The translations under genes and the position numbers were made by a program. Of a stretch of 64,000 bases of DNA, positions 36,043-43,940 are shown piece by piece. Source of the stretch: CAZUAQ01 sp964618455 (lineage in GTDB: Bacteria; Planctomycetota; Phycisphaerae; UBA1845; PWPN01); contig CAZUAQ010000006.1 in NCBI GenBank assembly GCA_964618455.1, positions 1 to 64,000 of the forward strand, given 5' to 3'. A model generated the notes under the pieces. It saw nothing but the letters and a program-made list of their open reading frames with translations. It ran no database searches and was not told the origin of the DNA. The stretch's first letter is position 1, and each line of letters starts with the position of its first letter.

Positions 36043-36453
36043 ATGCGTATCATACGCGCGTCACGATGGCCCCGATCCCAGTTCTGGGGTATTGCCATCG
36101 CGGCAGTCATCCTGGGACTGATGGGGCTGCGCGCGGCACTCAGCCGTCAAGTGCATACAGACGCTGTTTCGTGCCATGTGCGAGCGTTGACGGGCTATCC
36201 CTGTCCGGCATGTGGCACCACGCGGATGGTGATGGCGGCCTTCCGGGGAGATCCGGGGGCCGCCTTTCTGTATAACCCCCTCGTCGCCATCGCCATCCTG
36301 GCGGTTGTGGCCCATCTTGTGTTGCGCATCGGCTTCAAGTACAGGATCGTCTGGTTCTCTCGGCAGAAAAGTGTGACACGCTGGACGGTGATCCTGCTGG
36401 TGGCTTTACTAGCGAATTGGTGTTATGTCCTGCACTACCATGGAGCATATTAA
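36043..36453 (+). CDS. DUF2752 membrane protein
   Basis: A 136-residue protein with three hydrophobic helices. The DUF2752 signature CHVRALTGYPCPACGTTRMVMA (split here around LTGYPCPACGTTR) is present, followed by GDPGAAFLYNPLVA. The Cys pair in CPACG is typical. Function is unknown; the domain is often found in planctomycetes and Bacteroidetes. The gene end overlaps the following GH105-like gene by about 29 bases unless that gene starts at its second ATG. Confidence 0.88.
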   Translation: MRIIRASRWPRSQFWGIAIAAVILGLMGLRAALSRQVHTDAVSCHVRALTGYPCPACGTTRMVMAAFRGDPGAAFLYNPLVAIAILAVVAHLVLRIGFKYRIVWFSRQKSVTRWTVILLVALLANWCYVLHYHGAY

Positions 36454-37630
36454 GTCGACTGCGTGGAGATGCGGCGGTGTGCATTCACCTTTTCGGGCTC
36501 TCACGACGCTTTTGCTCATCGCCATTCCGGCAGGTTGCCAGTCTTCTCTCTCGCCTTTTGAGCTCCGAGATCCATCGGATTCGGAGCTGTCCGAGCGTGT
36601 GATTGACCTTCACCCTCCGCCGGAGGCCATGTTGCGGCGCGTGGCGGAGCGCGTTCTGGAAGACTTCCCTCAACCGCCCGACTTCAACTGGGGCGAGGGT
36701 GTCTTGATGGTCGGCATGACCCGGGCGGGGCGGGCGCTGCCCGATGAACGCTGCCTGACCTTCGTCGGGGATTGGGCGGATCACTGGCACGCCACCGGGC
36801 TGAAGCGCGTCCTCGAGCAGCGTGGCTACTGTGGGCGATGGGGGCCCGGCTTCGCCCTGCTCGAACTGCATCGCATCACCCCCGAGGATCGCACCCTGGC
36901 CCTGGCCCACGAGGTGGCGGCGTACCTGCTGAGCCACGGCACGCGCGCTCGCGGAGGCGGCTTCGGCCACTGGCGGGACAATCGCCAGCTCTGGGTCGAT
37001 ACGCTCTACATGGTCTGCCCGCTGCTCGCGGAACTGGGCGAGGTGATGGATCGGGACGAGTTCAAGACCGAGGCCGCCCGCCAGTTGCTCATCTTCTCCA
37101 GCCATCTGCAGGACCAGCAGACGGGGCTGTTCTATCACATGATGGATATCCCCGAGGCGCGGCGCACCGGGGAATTCTGGGGGCGCGGCAACGGCTGGGC
37201 GGCGATGTCGTTCGTCGAAGTGCTCGCTCGTCTGGATCGCCGTCACCCGATGGCTCGGGAACTCACCGAGCGTTACCGCCATCTGGCCGGAGGGCTTCTC
37301 GCCACGCGCGATTCCGACACCGGACTCTGGCATACCGTCCTGGATCGCCCTGATTCCTACGTCGAGACCTCCGCCTCCGCCATGATCCTGTACAGCCTGT
37401 TGCGCGGTGAGAGGCTCGGCCTGACCGATCCGATCGATCCGTCATGGGTGCGGGAGAGTTGGGCGGCGATCGCCGCGCAGGTCGATGAAAAGGGCCGAGT
37501 GATCAACGTCTCCGCCGGAACAGGCCCCACGGATTATCCCACCTACGCGACGATCGAGCGGGGAACCTTCACGTGGGGGACGGGCGCCTTCCTGATCCTG
37601 GCCGCGGAACTGGCGGACCCGCCTCGATGA
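36425..37630 (+). CDS. GH105/GH88-like unsaturated uronyl hydrolase, putative lipoprotein
   Basis: Up to 401 residues. A hydrophobic signal ends in LLLIAIPAGCQSS, a plausible lipoprotein cleavage site. An (alpha/alpha)6-barrel follows with the family features GFGHWRDNRQLWVDTLYMVCPLLA and WGRGNGWAAMSFVEVL, and the GTFTWGTGAFLILAAEL ending. GH105/GH88 enzymes hydrolyse unsaturated rhamnogalacturonyl or glucuronyl disaccharides left by polysaccharide lyases. The first ATG (36425) overlaps the DUF2752 gene; an in-frame ATG at 36440 is possible. No lyase gene is in the window. A REP-like repeat follows the stop. Confidence 0.85.
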   Translation: MSCTTMEHIKSTAWRCGGVHSPFRALTTLLLIAIPAGCQSSLSPFELRDPSDSELSERVIDLHPPPEAMLRRVAERVLEDFPQPPDFNWGEGVLMVGMTRAGRALPDERCLTFVGDWADHWHATGLKRVLEQRGYCGRWGPGFALLELHRITPEDRTLALAHEVAAYLLSHGTRARGGGFGHWRDNRQLWVDTLYMVCPLLAELGEVMDRDEFKTEAARQLLIFSSHLQDQQTGLFYHMMDIPEARRTGEFWGRGNGWAAMSFVEVLARLDRRHPMARELTERYRHLAGGLLATRDSDTGLWHTVLDRPDSYVETSASAMILYSLLRGERLGLTDPIDPSWVRESWAAIAAQVDEKGRVINVSAGTGPTDYPTYATIERGTFTWGTGAFLILAAELADPPR

Positions 37631-37704
37631 GTTGATCGTTGAACGCACAATGAGAGGTTTGCGGAACGGAAGGGGGGCTGCACCCGGGCCTTTGCGCACA
37701 ACCC

Positions 37705-37733
37705 CGTCAGTACTCCGGCCGTGAGGGAGGGGA
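37705..37733 (+). repeat. REP-like intergenic repeat, copy 3
   Basis: This 29-base element shares 24 positions with the copies at 10068 and 13756. It lies 75 bases past the GH105-like stop, again between convergent genes and in the same relative orientation. Downstream similarity to copy 1 continues with TCGC. Confidence 0.6.
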
Positions 37734-37837
37734 TCGCGGCTCAGACGCAAGCACATCAAACAGACCGCGGCAAGAGAAATGGGCTGAAAGCGAGGCCCGC
37801 ACATACAGGACTGCCGGATTGTGCTGGGCACAAAAAG

Positions 37838-37870
37838 AAGACCTCCGCATCAGAGCGATGCGGAGGTCTT
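37838..37870 (-). terminator. Rho-independent terminator of the PEP-CTERM gene
   Basis: A perfect 14-bp stem (AAGACCTCCGCATC with GATGCGGAGGTCTT) surrounds a 5-nt loop. Reading on the minus strand the stem is followed by CTTTTTG. It lies about 70 bases past the stop of the PEP-CTERM gene. The strongest terminator in the window. Confidence 0.88.
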
Positions 37871-37938
37871 GAAACTGACAAGCATATCTGCCCTTGACGG
37901 TCGTAACCCAGAAACCCGTCAGGCCAGCTACGTGCGTC

Positions 37939-38538
37939 TTAGCGACGACGACGCAGCAGGGGCAGGAAGCCGAGCGCGATCAGCGCGAGGGCCGAGGGCT
38001 CGGGAACCAGCGAGACGTTGGTGAAGTTGGCTTCGTTCGAGCCACCACTCGCACCCGCCTTCAGGCCAACCACGATCTGGTTGCCGGCCGGCGTGATGTC
38101 CAGCGAGGGGCTGCCGTTGGGCGGGAAGGCCCAGACATTGGTGTCGAAGTTGGTCGGACCCGGATAGACGAAGCCATTCAGGCCGAAGCCATCCGACTTA
38201 AGCTGGATGTTCGCATCGGGAGCGGGAGCATCGATGCCGTCACCACCAGCAAGATTCTCGCCGGCGAATTCGAACAGCAGAACTTCGGTCCAGTAGTTGG
38301 AGCCCTGACCGGCGACCGTACCCGACAGGGTGTAGGTCTGGCCCGGCGTGACATTCACGACCTGGTAGGCCACATTGCTGCCGCCGCCGGTCTGGATCGT
38401 CACGCTCGAATCGCTGATGTTCGAGAACACAGCGCCACCCCAGGCAGCCTGGTACTGCTGCCAGGTGCCCGAGAGCAGATTCGCATTCGCGGTGCTGACC
38501 ATCGCCAAAACCGCCATAGCCACAATAACTTTCTTCAT
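37939..38538 (-). CDS. PEP-CTERM sorting-domain surface protein
   Basis: A 199-residue exported protein. Signal peptide at residues 1-19 (MKKVIVAMAVLAMVSTANA), a beta-rich body with GQTYTLSGTVAGQG and NYWTEVLLFEF segments, and the PEP-CTERM tail VPEPSALALIALGFLPLL followed by four arginines. The tail directs cleavage and surface anchoring by an exosortase, usually tied to exopolysaccharide production; no exosortase gene lies in the window. AGGAGG precedes the ATG. A strong terminator follows, and a tandem direct repeat lies about 100 bases upstream. Confidence 0.9.
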   Translation of the reverse strand: MKKVIVAMAVLAMVSTANANLLSGTWQQYQAAWGGAVFSNISDSSVTIQTGGGSNVAYQVVNVTPGQTYTLSGTVAGQGSNYWTEVLLFEFAGENLAGGDGIDAPAPDANIQLKSDGFGLNGFVYPGPTNFDTNVWAFPPNGSPSLDITPAGNQIVVGLKAGASGGSNEANFTNVSLVPEPSALALIALGFLPLLRRRR

Positions 38539-38987
38539 GGTTCTCCTCCTGTTGTTAAGAGCAACAAGAAATGGTACACAATCCTCCACCAGGATATGGG
38601 TTTTCAGCCACGATGACTGAAAGAGTCTTCAGTTTGGTATCTATCGATATCAGACGTATCGATTCAATATCAGGACGAACGATATGTGAGGATTGGATCA
38701 AGCTTCTCCGCGAGTCCTCCTGGATTCATAACGAAAAGCTGATGAACTCTTACTCATGTTATTATGCTGGGGCTGGTACCCGATGTCAAGCAAATTACGG
38801 GGATGGCCGTCACAGGATTTTTTCGCATCCACAAGCCGGGAGAGGGATTGTAAGCTGCTGTTAATTATTGGTTTATGGCTGGCCCGTTGTCATCGTGGCC
38901 GAAGAAATTCACGGCCCTCTGTTACGGACTGATCTGTTTTTACCGAATCCCGATGCGCGCTCCACGCGCAGCCCTCACGCGAATCCG
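38539..38987. other. Intergenic region upstream of the PEP-CTERM gene
   Basis: A stretch of about 450 bp without a supported gene, more AT-rich than its surroundings. It holds the PEP-CTERM promoter region, an ACTGAA/TTCAGT inverted repeat (38616-38633) and tandem imperfect TATCGAT direct repeats at 38642-38677. The short open frames in it are low-complexity in appearance and have no ribosome binding site. Confidence 0.5.
38642..38677. promoter_or_regulatory. Tandem direct repeat in the PEP-CTERM upstream region
   Basis: TATCGATATCAGACG (38642-38656) is followed at once by TATCGATTCAATATCAGGACG (38657-38677). They share TATCGAT and ATCAG-ACG. Two adjacent copies about 100 bases before the PEP-CTERM start look like a regulator binding site, though no factor can be assigned. 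Confidence 0.35.
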
Positions 38988-40454
38988 CTACCCGTCGGAG
39001 GGGTTCGGCGCGGTCGATGCGGTACCAGGAAGATCGAAATAGGATCGGAGGAAAGAGGGAATATCTTCTTCCTGTGTCAGGTGGACCATGTCCAGCAACC
39101 GTTCCAGATCGCGACGCTTCTTGGCTTCTAATTCCTGGGGGCTGATCTCCTCGTCCTGCAGGGCGCGAACGAAGCGATAGTGTCCCTCCACCGCCACCGG
39201 TTCGATCACGCCGTACTTTTCCAGCGCGATCATGCAGTACTCCGCCCTGCGATCGCCCCGGTTGCGATGGATGATCATCTCGCGAAGTTCGTCCACATCG
39301 AAGTGATCGTGGTCCGACCGCTCCAGAACATGGGACGCCTGCATCAGCAGATCCGCCGACGGGTTCATCCATTCAACGAACTGCTGCTGGATGGCGAGAT
39401 CCTCCTCGTTGTAGAGCAGGACACATCGGGAAGGCTTGCCGTCGCGCCCGGCCCGGCCGACTTCCTGGTAATACGACTCCACGGATCCCGGAATCTCCGC
39501 ATGCATGAGGGTCCGGATATCCGGTTTGTCCACGCCCATCCCGAAAGCATTCGTCGCCAGCAGCAGGAGCCGCTCCTTCGGGTCCGCGTGGATGAACCGG
39601 TCGTACACCGCTTTCTTGCGCTGGGGCGACAGCTTACCGTGATAGATCTCCAGGGTGAGCCCCGATGTCCCGGTGACAGGGCGAAGCCGATCCGCAAACG
39701 ATTCCAGGTGCTTGATCAGGGAGAAATAGACAATCCCCGTGCCGGGAAGGGAGTCCGTGACCTCGATGATGCGTTGTTGCTTTTCCTGATCGTCCCAGGG
39801 CCGCATGACCTCGAAGGTGAGGTTCGGGCGGTCGATGCCGGAGGCGAAAAGCGGCATGGCGTCTTCATCGAACGCCAGGGTCCGCCGGATGTCCTCGCGC
39901 ACCTGCGGCGTGGCGGTGGCGGTGAGTGCCACCGTGATCGGATTGCCGAGCATCCTGCGAAATCGGCCGATCTCCTGGTAGGCGGGCCGAAAGTCGTGGC
40001 CCCATCGTGTGATGCAGTGTGCTTCATCCACCGCCAGCAGCTTCACACCTCCGGGTATCCCGCCCAGTGATGCCACGAACTCGGATTTCTCCATACGCTC
40101 CGGCGTCGCGTATATCAGGTCGTATGCACCTTCCGACAGTTGCTGATAACGGCACTCGCGCTCCTGGCGATCCAGCGTGCTGTTAATGTACTCGGCGCGT
40201 ACCCCTCTCCGTTTCAGCGCCGCCACCTGATCCTCCATCAAAGCGATCAGCGGGCTGAAGACCAGCGTCACGCCGTCACCCGGCATCGCCAGGGCGGGGA
40301 GCTGATAGCACAAACTCTTTCCCGATCCAGTCGGCATGACCACGAGGGCATGCCCGCCGGACATGATCCGATCGATGATCCGCCCCTGCAGCGGGTAGAG
40401 CGATGCAAATCCGAAGGTATTGTTCAGAATGTCTTCAATCACGGTGTTCTCCAC
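38988..40454 (-). CDS. RecQ-like DNA helicase with shortened C-terminus
   Basis: A 488-residue ATP-dependent 3'-5' helicase. The Walker A is MPTGSGKSLCYQ (K46), the Walker B DEAH box is AVDEAHCITRWGHDFRP (D143-H146), and motif IV-VI segments include LATNAFGMGVDKPDIRTLMH and QEVGRAGRDG. A short winged-helix-like region follows. The four RQC zinc cysteines and the HRDC domain of full RecQ are absent. It ends with a divergent tail EEDIPSFLRSYFDLPG. It probably unwinds DNA in repair but may differ in substrate choice from E. coli RecQ (about 600 aa). Confidence 0.92.
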   Translation of the reverse strand: MENTVIEDILNNTFGFASLYPLQGRIIDRIMSGGHALVVMPTGSGKSLCYQLPALAMPGDGVTLVFSPLIALMEDQVAALKRRGVRAEYINSTLDRQERECRYQQLSEGAYDLIYATPERMEKSEFVASLGGIPGGVKLLAVDEAHCITRWGHDFRPAYQEIGRFRRMLGNPITVALTATATPQVREDIRRTLAFDEDAMPLFASGIDRPNLTFEVMRPWDDQEKQQRIIEVTDSLPGTGIVYFSLIKHLESFADRLRPVTGTSGLTLEIYHGKLSPQRKKAVYDRFIHADPKERLLLLATNAFGMGVDKPDIRTLMHAEIPGSVESYYQEVGRAGRDGKPSRCVLLYNEEDLAIQQQFVEWMNPSADLLMQASHVLERSDHDHFDVDELREMIIHRNRGDRRAEYCMIALEKYGVIEPVAVEGHYRFVRALQDEEISPQELEAKKRRDLERLLDMVHLTQEEDIPSFLRSYFDLPGTASTAPNPSDG

Positions 40455-40566
40455 TCCGATTTTTCATCGCGTGAGGATCGTGAGTATTGAGAGCATCTCT
40501 GTACCGACATGCAGGCCCGATTGCCCATATCGATCCGCGCACGACGAAATTCGCCACACCTTGGAG

Positions 40567-40572
40567 TATAAT
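40567..40572 (+). promoter_or_regulatory. Possible -10 box for the SMP-30-like gene
   Basis: TATAAT lies 66 bases upstream of the GTG start. No convincing -35 exists at the right spacing, so this is a weak call. Confidence 0.3.
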
Positions 40573-40638
40573 CGTCCAGGTGATGTCGCGGAGGCACGCA
40601 CGTCCGATAGTCCGAAGTTCCACGAGAGGGGAATTCGA

Positions 40639-42093
40639 GTGAACAGGTATTCGCGAATCCACATTTTTCGAGGGTTGCTGTGTGTGTTGGCGGTGCCGGC
40701 AGTCCTTTGGGCGGACTCGGGTCTGATTGTGCCGGGGGCGACGCTCACCATCGAATACACCGTCCCTCGCTTTTATGAAGGGCCTAGTTGGGATCCGGTC
40801 TCGGGCAAGCTCTTTTTCACCACGCCCAATGACGATCGTACCATTCTGCGACTCGACGGGACCAATGATGCCTTCACCTGGCTGACCAATACCGAGGGTA
40901 TCAACGGCACCTACCTCGGCATCGACGGGCGATTGCTCTGCGCCCAGGGAGAAGGCCGGCGGATCCTCAGCTACCGCATCGGTCCGAACGGCCCCGAGGA
41001 CGAAATCATCCTGGCGTCCAATCCTGCCTGGAACACGCCGAACGACCTGGTGCAGACGTTGCGCGGCGACATTTACTTCACCACGCCCGATTTCCCGACG
41101 CGATCCACCAGCGCCGCGTATCGCATCGCCCCCGGCGGCGCCGTCACCCAGATTTTCAATGACATGACGCTGCCGAACGGCATCATTGCCTCCCTGGACG
41201 GCGCGCAGTTGTACGTCGGCGATTCGAACGACAAATTCTGGCGGACCTATCCGATCAATCCCGACGGGTCGGTCGGGCCGGGCGCGCTGTTCTTCAATCC
41301 CAATGTGCCCAACCAGGCCGATCCCGACGGCATGTCCATCGACGAGCTGGGCAATCTCTATTTCACCGGCCGCGGCGGCTTGTTCATCGTCTCCCCCGGC
41401 GGCACGGAGCTGGAGTTTATCAATGTCCCGGTCTTTCCCACCAACTGTACGTTCGGTGGTCCCGAGGGCCGCACGCTCTACATTACCGGTGCGAATCAGG
41501 TCTACAGCCTGGCCATGACCGTGCGTGGCGGGCAGTTCGCGTACGATTGCAACGGCAACGCCTTGCCCGATGCCTGTGACCTGGACTGCAGCGCGACCGG
41601 CATCCTCTGTACGCCGGGAAGCTGCGGCACGAGCACCGACTGCAACTCCAACGACACGCCCGATGAATGCGAATCTAACAACGACGGCGATGCGCTGATC
41701 GACGATTGCGATCCGGATGACGACAACGACACGATTCTGGACGGCCCGGACAACTGTCCCTGGGACGCCAACCTGGATCAGCTCGACAGCGACAACGACG
41801 GCGTCGGTGATGCCTGTGACGCTTGCCCCATCACGCTTCCCGGCCTCAGCGTCGATGCGGCGGGATGCTCCGTGCTTGTCCCCGGCGATATGGATCGAGA
41901 CGGAGATGTCGATCTCGTCGATTTCGGGCGGTTTCAGGTATGCCTCAAGGGTGCCGGGCAGTCACAGGGCGAACCGACCTGCGCGTTGGCGAAGCTGGAT
42001 GTGGATGATGACGTGGATGCCGGTGACCTGACGATCTTTCAGGGGTGTGTGTCCGGGGCTCGACTGCCGGCTGATCCCGGCTGCGCGGATTGA
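40639..42093 (+). CDS. Secreted SMP-30/gluconolactonase-like protein with dockerin-like tail
   Basis: A 484-residue exported protein. A signal peptide (residues about 8-24) precedes a beta-propeller of the SMP-30/gluconolactonase type: FYEGPSWDPVSGKLFFT, NDLVQTLRGDIYFT, ADPDGMSIDELGNLYFTG and NCTFGGPEGRTLYIT. These lactonases hydrolyse sugar lactones using a divalent metal. Next come thrombospondin-3-like Asp repeats (DSDNDGVGDACD). The dockerin-like tail (DMDRDGDVDLVDFGRF and DVDAGDLTIFQGC) ends PADPGCAD, as in the protein at 3735-4973. The GTG at 40639 is preceded by GAGAGGGGA and starts the signal peptide. Confidence 0.85.
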   Translation: MNRYSRIHIFRGLLCVLAVPAVLWADSGLIVPGATLTIEYTVPRFYEGPSWDPVSGKLFFTTPNDDRTILRLDGTNDAFTWLTNTEGINGTYLGIDGRLLCAQGEGRRILSYRIGPNGPEDEIILASNPAWNTPNDLVQTLRGDIYFTTPDFPTRSTSAAYRIAPGGAVTQIFNDMTLPNGIIASLDGAQLYVGDSNDKFWRTYPINPDGSVGPGALFFNPNVPNQADPDGMSIDELGNLYFTGRGGLFIVSPGGTELEFINVPVFPTNCTFGGPEGRTLYITGANQVYSLAMTVRGGQFAYDCNGNALPDACDLDCSATGILCTPGSCGTSTDCNSNDTPDECESNNDGDALIDDCDPDDDNDTILDGPDNCPWDANLDQLDSDNDGVGDACDACPITLPGLSVDAAGCSVLVPGDMDRDGDVDLVDFGRFQVCLKGAGQSQGEPTCALAKLDVDDDVDAGDLTIFQGCVSGARLPADPGCAD

Positions 42094-42104
42094 TGACAAA
42101 AAGA

Positions 42105-42139
42105 GCCCGCGTTCCATCCGGAGCAGATGAAACGCGGGC
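42105..42139. terminator. Bidirectional hairpin terminator
   Basis: Arms GCCCGCGTTCCATC (42105-42118) and GATGAAACGCGGGC (42126-42139) pair with one mismatch around a short loop. It sits between the convergent SMP-30-like and fasciclin genes. A short A run (ACAAAAAG) precedes it on the plus strand, which gives T residues after it on the minus strand. It could end both transcripts. Confidence 0.65.
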
Positions 42140-42167
42140 ATGTGAAGAGAATGATTCGAATGAAAAG

Positions 42168-43589
42168 TCAGCTTCCGGCGTTTTCCGTCGCGCTATCCGC
42201 CTGGCTGACTTCCTGCTTGGGCAGAATCACGGCGTCAATCACGTGAATGATACCATTGGCTGCCTCGATGTCCGTGCTGACGACGTTGGCGTCGTTGATC
42301 TGGACACCGTCGCTGGTATCAATCGTGAAGGCCTCGCCATTCACCGTCTTAACGCGGTCCTTGCCGATCAAGGATGCCGCGCGATGCTCGCCTGCCACGA
42401 CATGGTACGTCAGGATGGATTTCAGCTTGCCCGTATCCTTGAGCAATGACTGAATCGTTCCAGCGGGCAGCTTGGCGAACGCCGCATCCGTCGGTGCGAA
42501 CACCGTAAACGGTCCCTCGCTCCGCAGCGTGTCTTCGAGACCCGCGGCCTTGACAGCCGTCAGCAGCGTGTTGAACGAATTGGCTTCCTTGGCGACATCA
42601 AGGATATCTGCCTCGGGCAGAAGCACCTTGTTGATCACATGAATCACGCCATTGGCCGCGGTGATATCAGCCTTCACAACCTTGGCATCATTGATTATCA
42701 CCTTATTCTTCTTGGCTTCAATTGAGACCTTCTGTCCCAGGACAGTCTTTGCATCATCCAACTTGACCACGGTGGATGACATCACCGCGCCCGGGATCAC
42801 GTGATACTTCAGGATGGATCGCAGCTTCGGGGCATCCTTGACGAGTGCTTCCACTGTGCCCTTGGGCAAAGCGGCAAATGCCTCATCGGTGGGAGCCAGC
42901 ACAGTCAGCGGTCCCTCGCCACGGAGCGTATCAAGCAAACCCGCAGCCTTGGCAGCAGTGAGAAGCGTCTTGAACTTCCCAGCTTCGGTGGCAACATCCA
43001 CGATGTCGGCTTCCGGCAACATGACGCGGTCCACGACATGAATGACCCCATTGCTGGCCTTCACATCTGCCTTGATCACGTTCGCACCGGCTACGTTAAC
43101 GCCGCTGGTCGTGTCGATCGGCAATTGCTGACCGAGCAACGACTTGGCGGCATCGACCTTGACAACATCCGCCGCCATTACCTTGCCCGGCACCACGTGG
43201 TAGTTGAGGATTGAACGAAGCTTGGGGAGATCATTGAGCAACGCGGGGACGGTGCCCTCGGGCAGTTTCGAGAAGGCTTCATCCGTGGGAGCAAACACCG
43301 TCAGCGGACCCTCACCGGCGAGTGCCTCGGCCAGTCCCGCCGCCTTGGCCGCCGCCAGCAGCGTGTTGAACGATCCGGCCGCACTGGCGACCTCGACGAT
43401 CGTCCCCGGCTTCTCACTGACCTTCGTACTGGAGTAGTCGGACTTCTTTTCCGCCTTGGCGGTCTTGGCGTGGGCCTTCTCCGAGCCACAGCCTCCACAA
43501 TGCGCTTTCACCTGCTGAAGCGGCATGAACGCGACAACGGCGAGCAGAGCCGCACACATCGATAACGATTTCCATTGACCAGATTTCAT
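42168..43589 (-). CDS. Secreted protein with three fasciclin (FAS1) domains
   Basis: A 473-residue exported protein. A signal peptide ends near MPLQQVKA and is followed by a Cys-containing linker HCGGCGSEKAH. Three tandem FAS1 domains follow (about 62-195, 200-335 and 340-470). Each has the H1 motif GPLTVFAPTDEAFSKLP and the H2-type YHVVPG strand. FAS1 modules mediate cell adhesion and surface cohesion. The ATG at 43589 follows AGGAGG and starts the signal peptide; a longer upstream reading is not supported. The three domains are close copies of each other, implying recent internal duplication. Confidence 0.92.
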   Translation of the reverse strand: MKSGQWKSLSMCAALLAVVAFMPLQQVKAHCGGCGSEKAHAKTAKAEKKSDYSSTKVSEKPGTIVEVASAAGSFNTLLAAAKAAGLAEALAGEGPLTVFAPTDEAFSKLPEGTVPALLNDLPKLRSILNYHVVPGKVMAADVVKVDAAKSLLGQQLPIDTTSGVNVAGANVIKADVKASNGVIHVVDRVMLPEADIVDVATEAGKFKTLLTAAKAAGLLDTLRGEGPLTVLAPTDEAFAALPKGTVEALVKDAPKLRSILKYHVIPGAVMSSTVVKLDDAKTVLGQKVSIEAKKNKVIINDAKVVKADITAANGVIHVINKVLLPEADILDVAKEANSFNTLLTAVKAAGLEDTLRSEGPFTVFAPTDAAFAKLPAGTIQSLLKDTGKLKSILTYHVVAGEHRAASLIGKDRVKTVNGEAFTIDTSDGVQINDANVVSTDIEAANGIIHVIDAVILPKQEVSQADSATENAGS

Positions 43590-43940
43590 CAGAGCCTCCT
43601 GTCTGCTTGAATGACGACGGTTCCTCAGGTCACTGCGTGTGATCCTTACATCGCCAGGAAAATAGGAAGATGACCTTGGACCGACCACGAAAAATCGTTC
43701 AATTCGTTCAAGTTCTCGTCGGGGGCCTCTCTGATGTGAGATCGGGCGGGGTGGAATTTGCAAAAAGGAAAGAGGAAAGTCGATGTCGGGAATCCATGAT
43801 CTCGTCACCCTGAAGTCGCCTGGTCGGTCGGAGGCGAGCCAGAACGAATCTCGCGTTCTCGGCGCAAGAAACGGAGCACCCGGGAGGGTTTCCCGGGTGC
43901 TCCGCAGTCAGTGTATGCAGATGGTAAGTCGACGGTCGTC
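43590..43940. other. Intergenic region with promoter of the fasciclin gene and a terminator
   Basis: A stretch of about 350 bp between the start of the fasciclin gene and the end of the DUF4397 gene. It contains the hairpin at 43873-43903. Read as an RNA gene it fails: a GAGGAAAGTC-like string near 43772 recalls RNase P RNA, but the other conserved elements are missing. No gene supported. Confidence 0.5.
43873..43903 (-). terminator. Hairpin terminator of the DUF4397 gene
   Basis: A perfect 13-bp stem (GGAGCACCCGGGA with TCCCGGGTGCTCC) surrounds a 5-nt loop about 40 bases past the DUF4397 stop. On the minus strand the stem is followed by GTTTCTTGCG, a broken T tract. Confidence 0.75.

Noticed and set aside
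43590..43940. RNase P RNA suggested by GAGGAAAGTC near 43772
   Set aside because: The following conserved CCGGGC and the ACAGAA and P4 partner motifs are absent and the region is explained by promoter, leader and a terminator.
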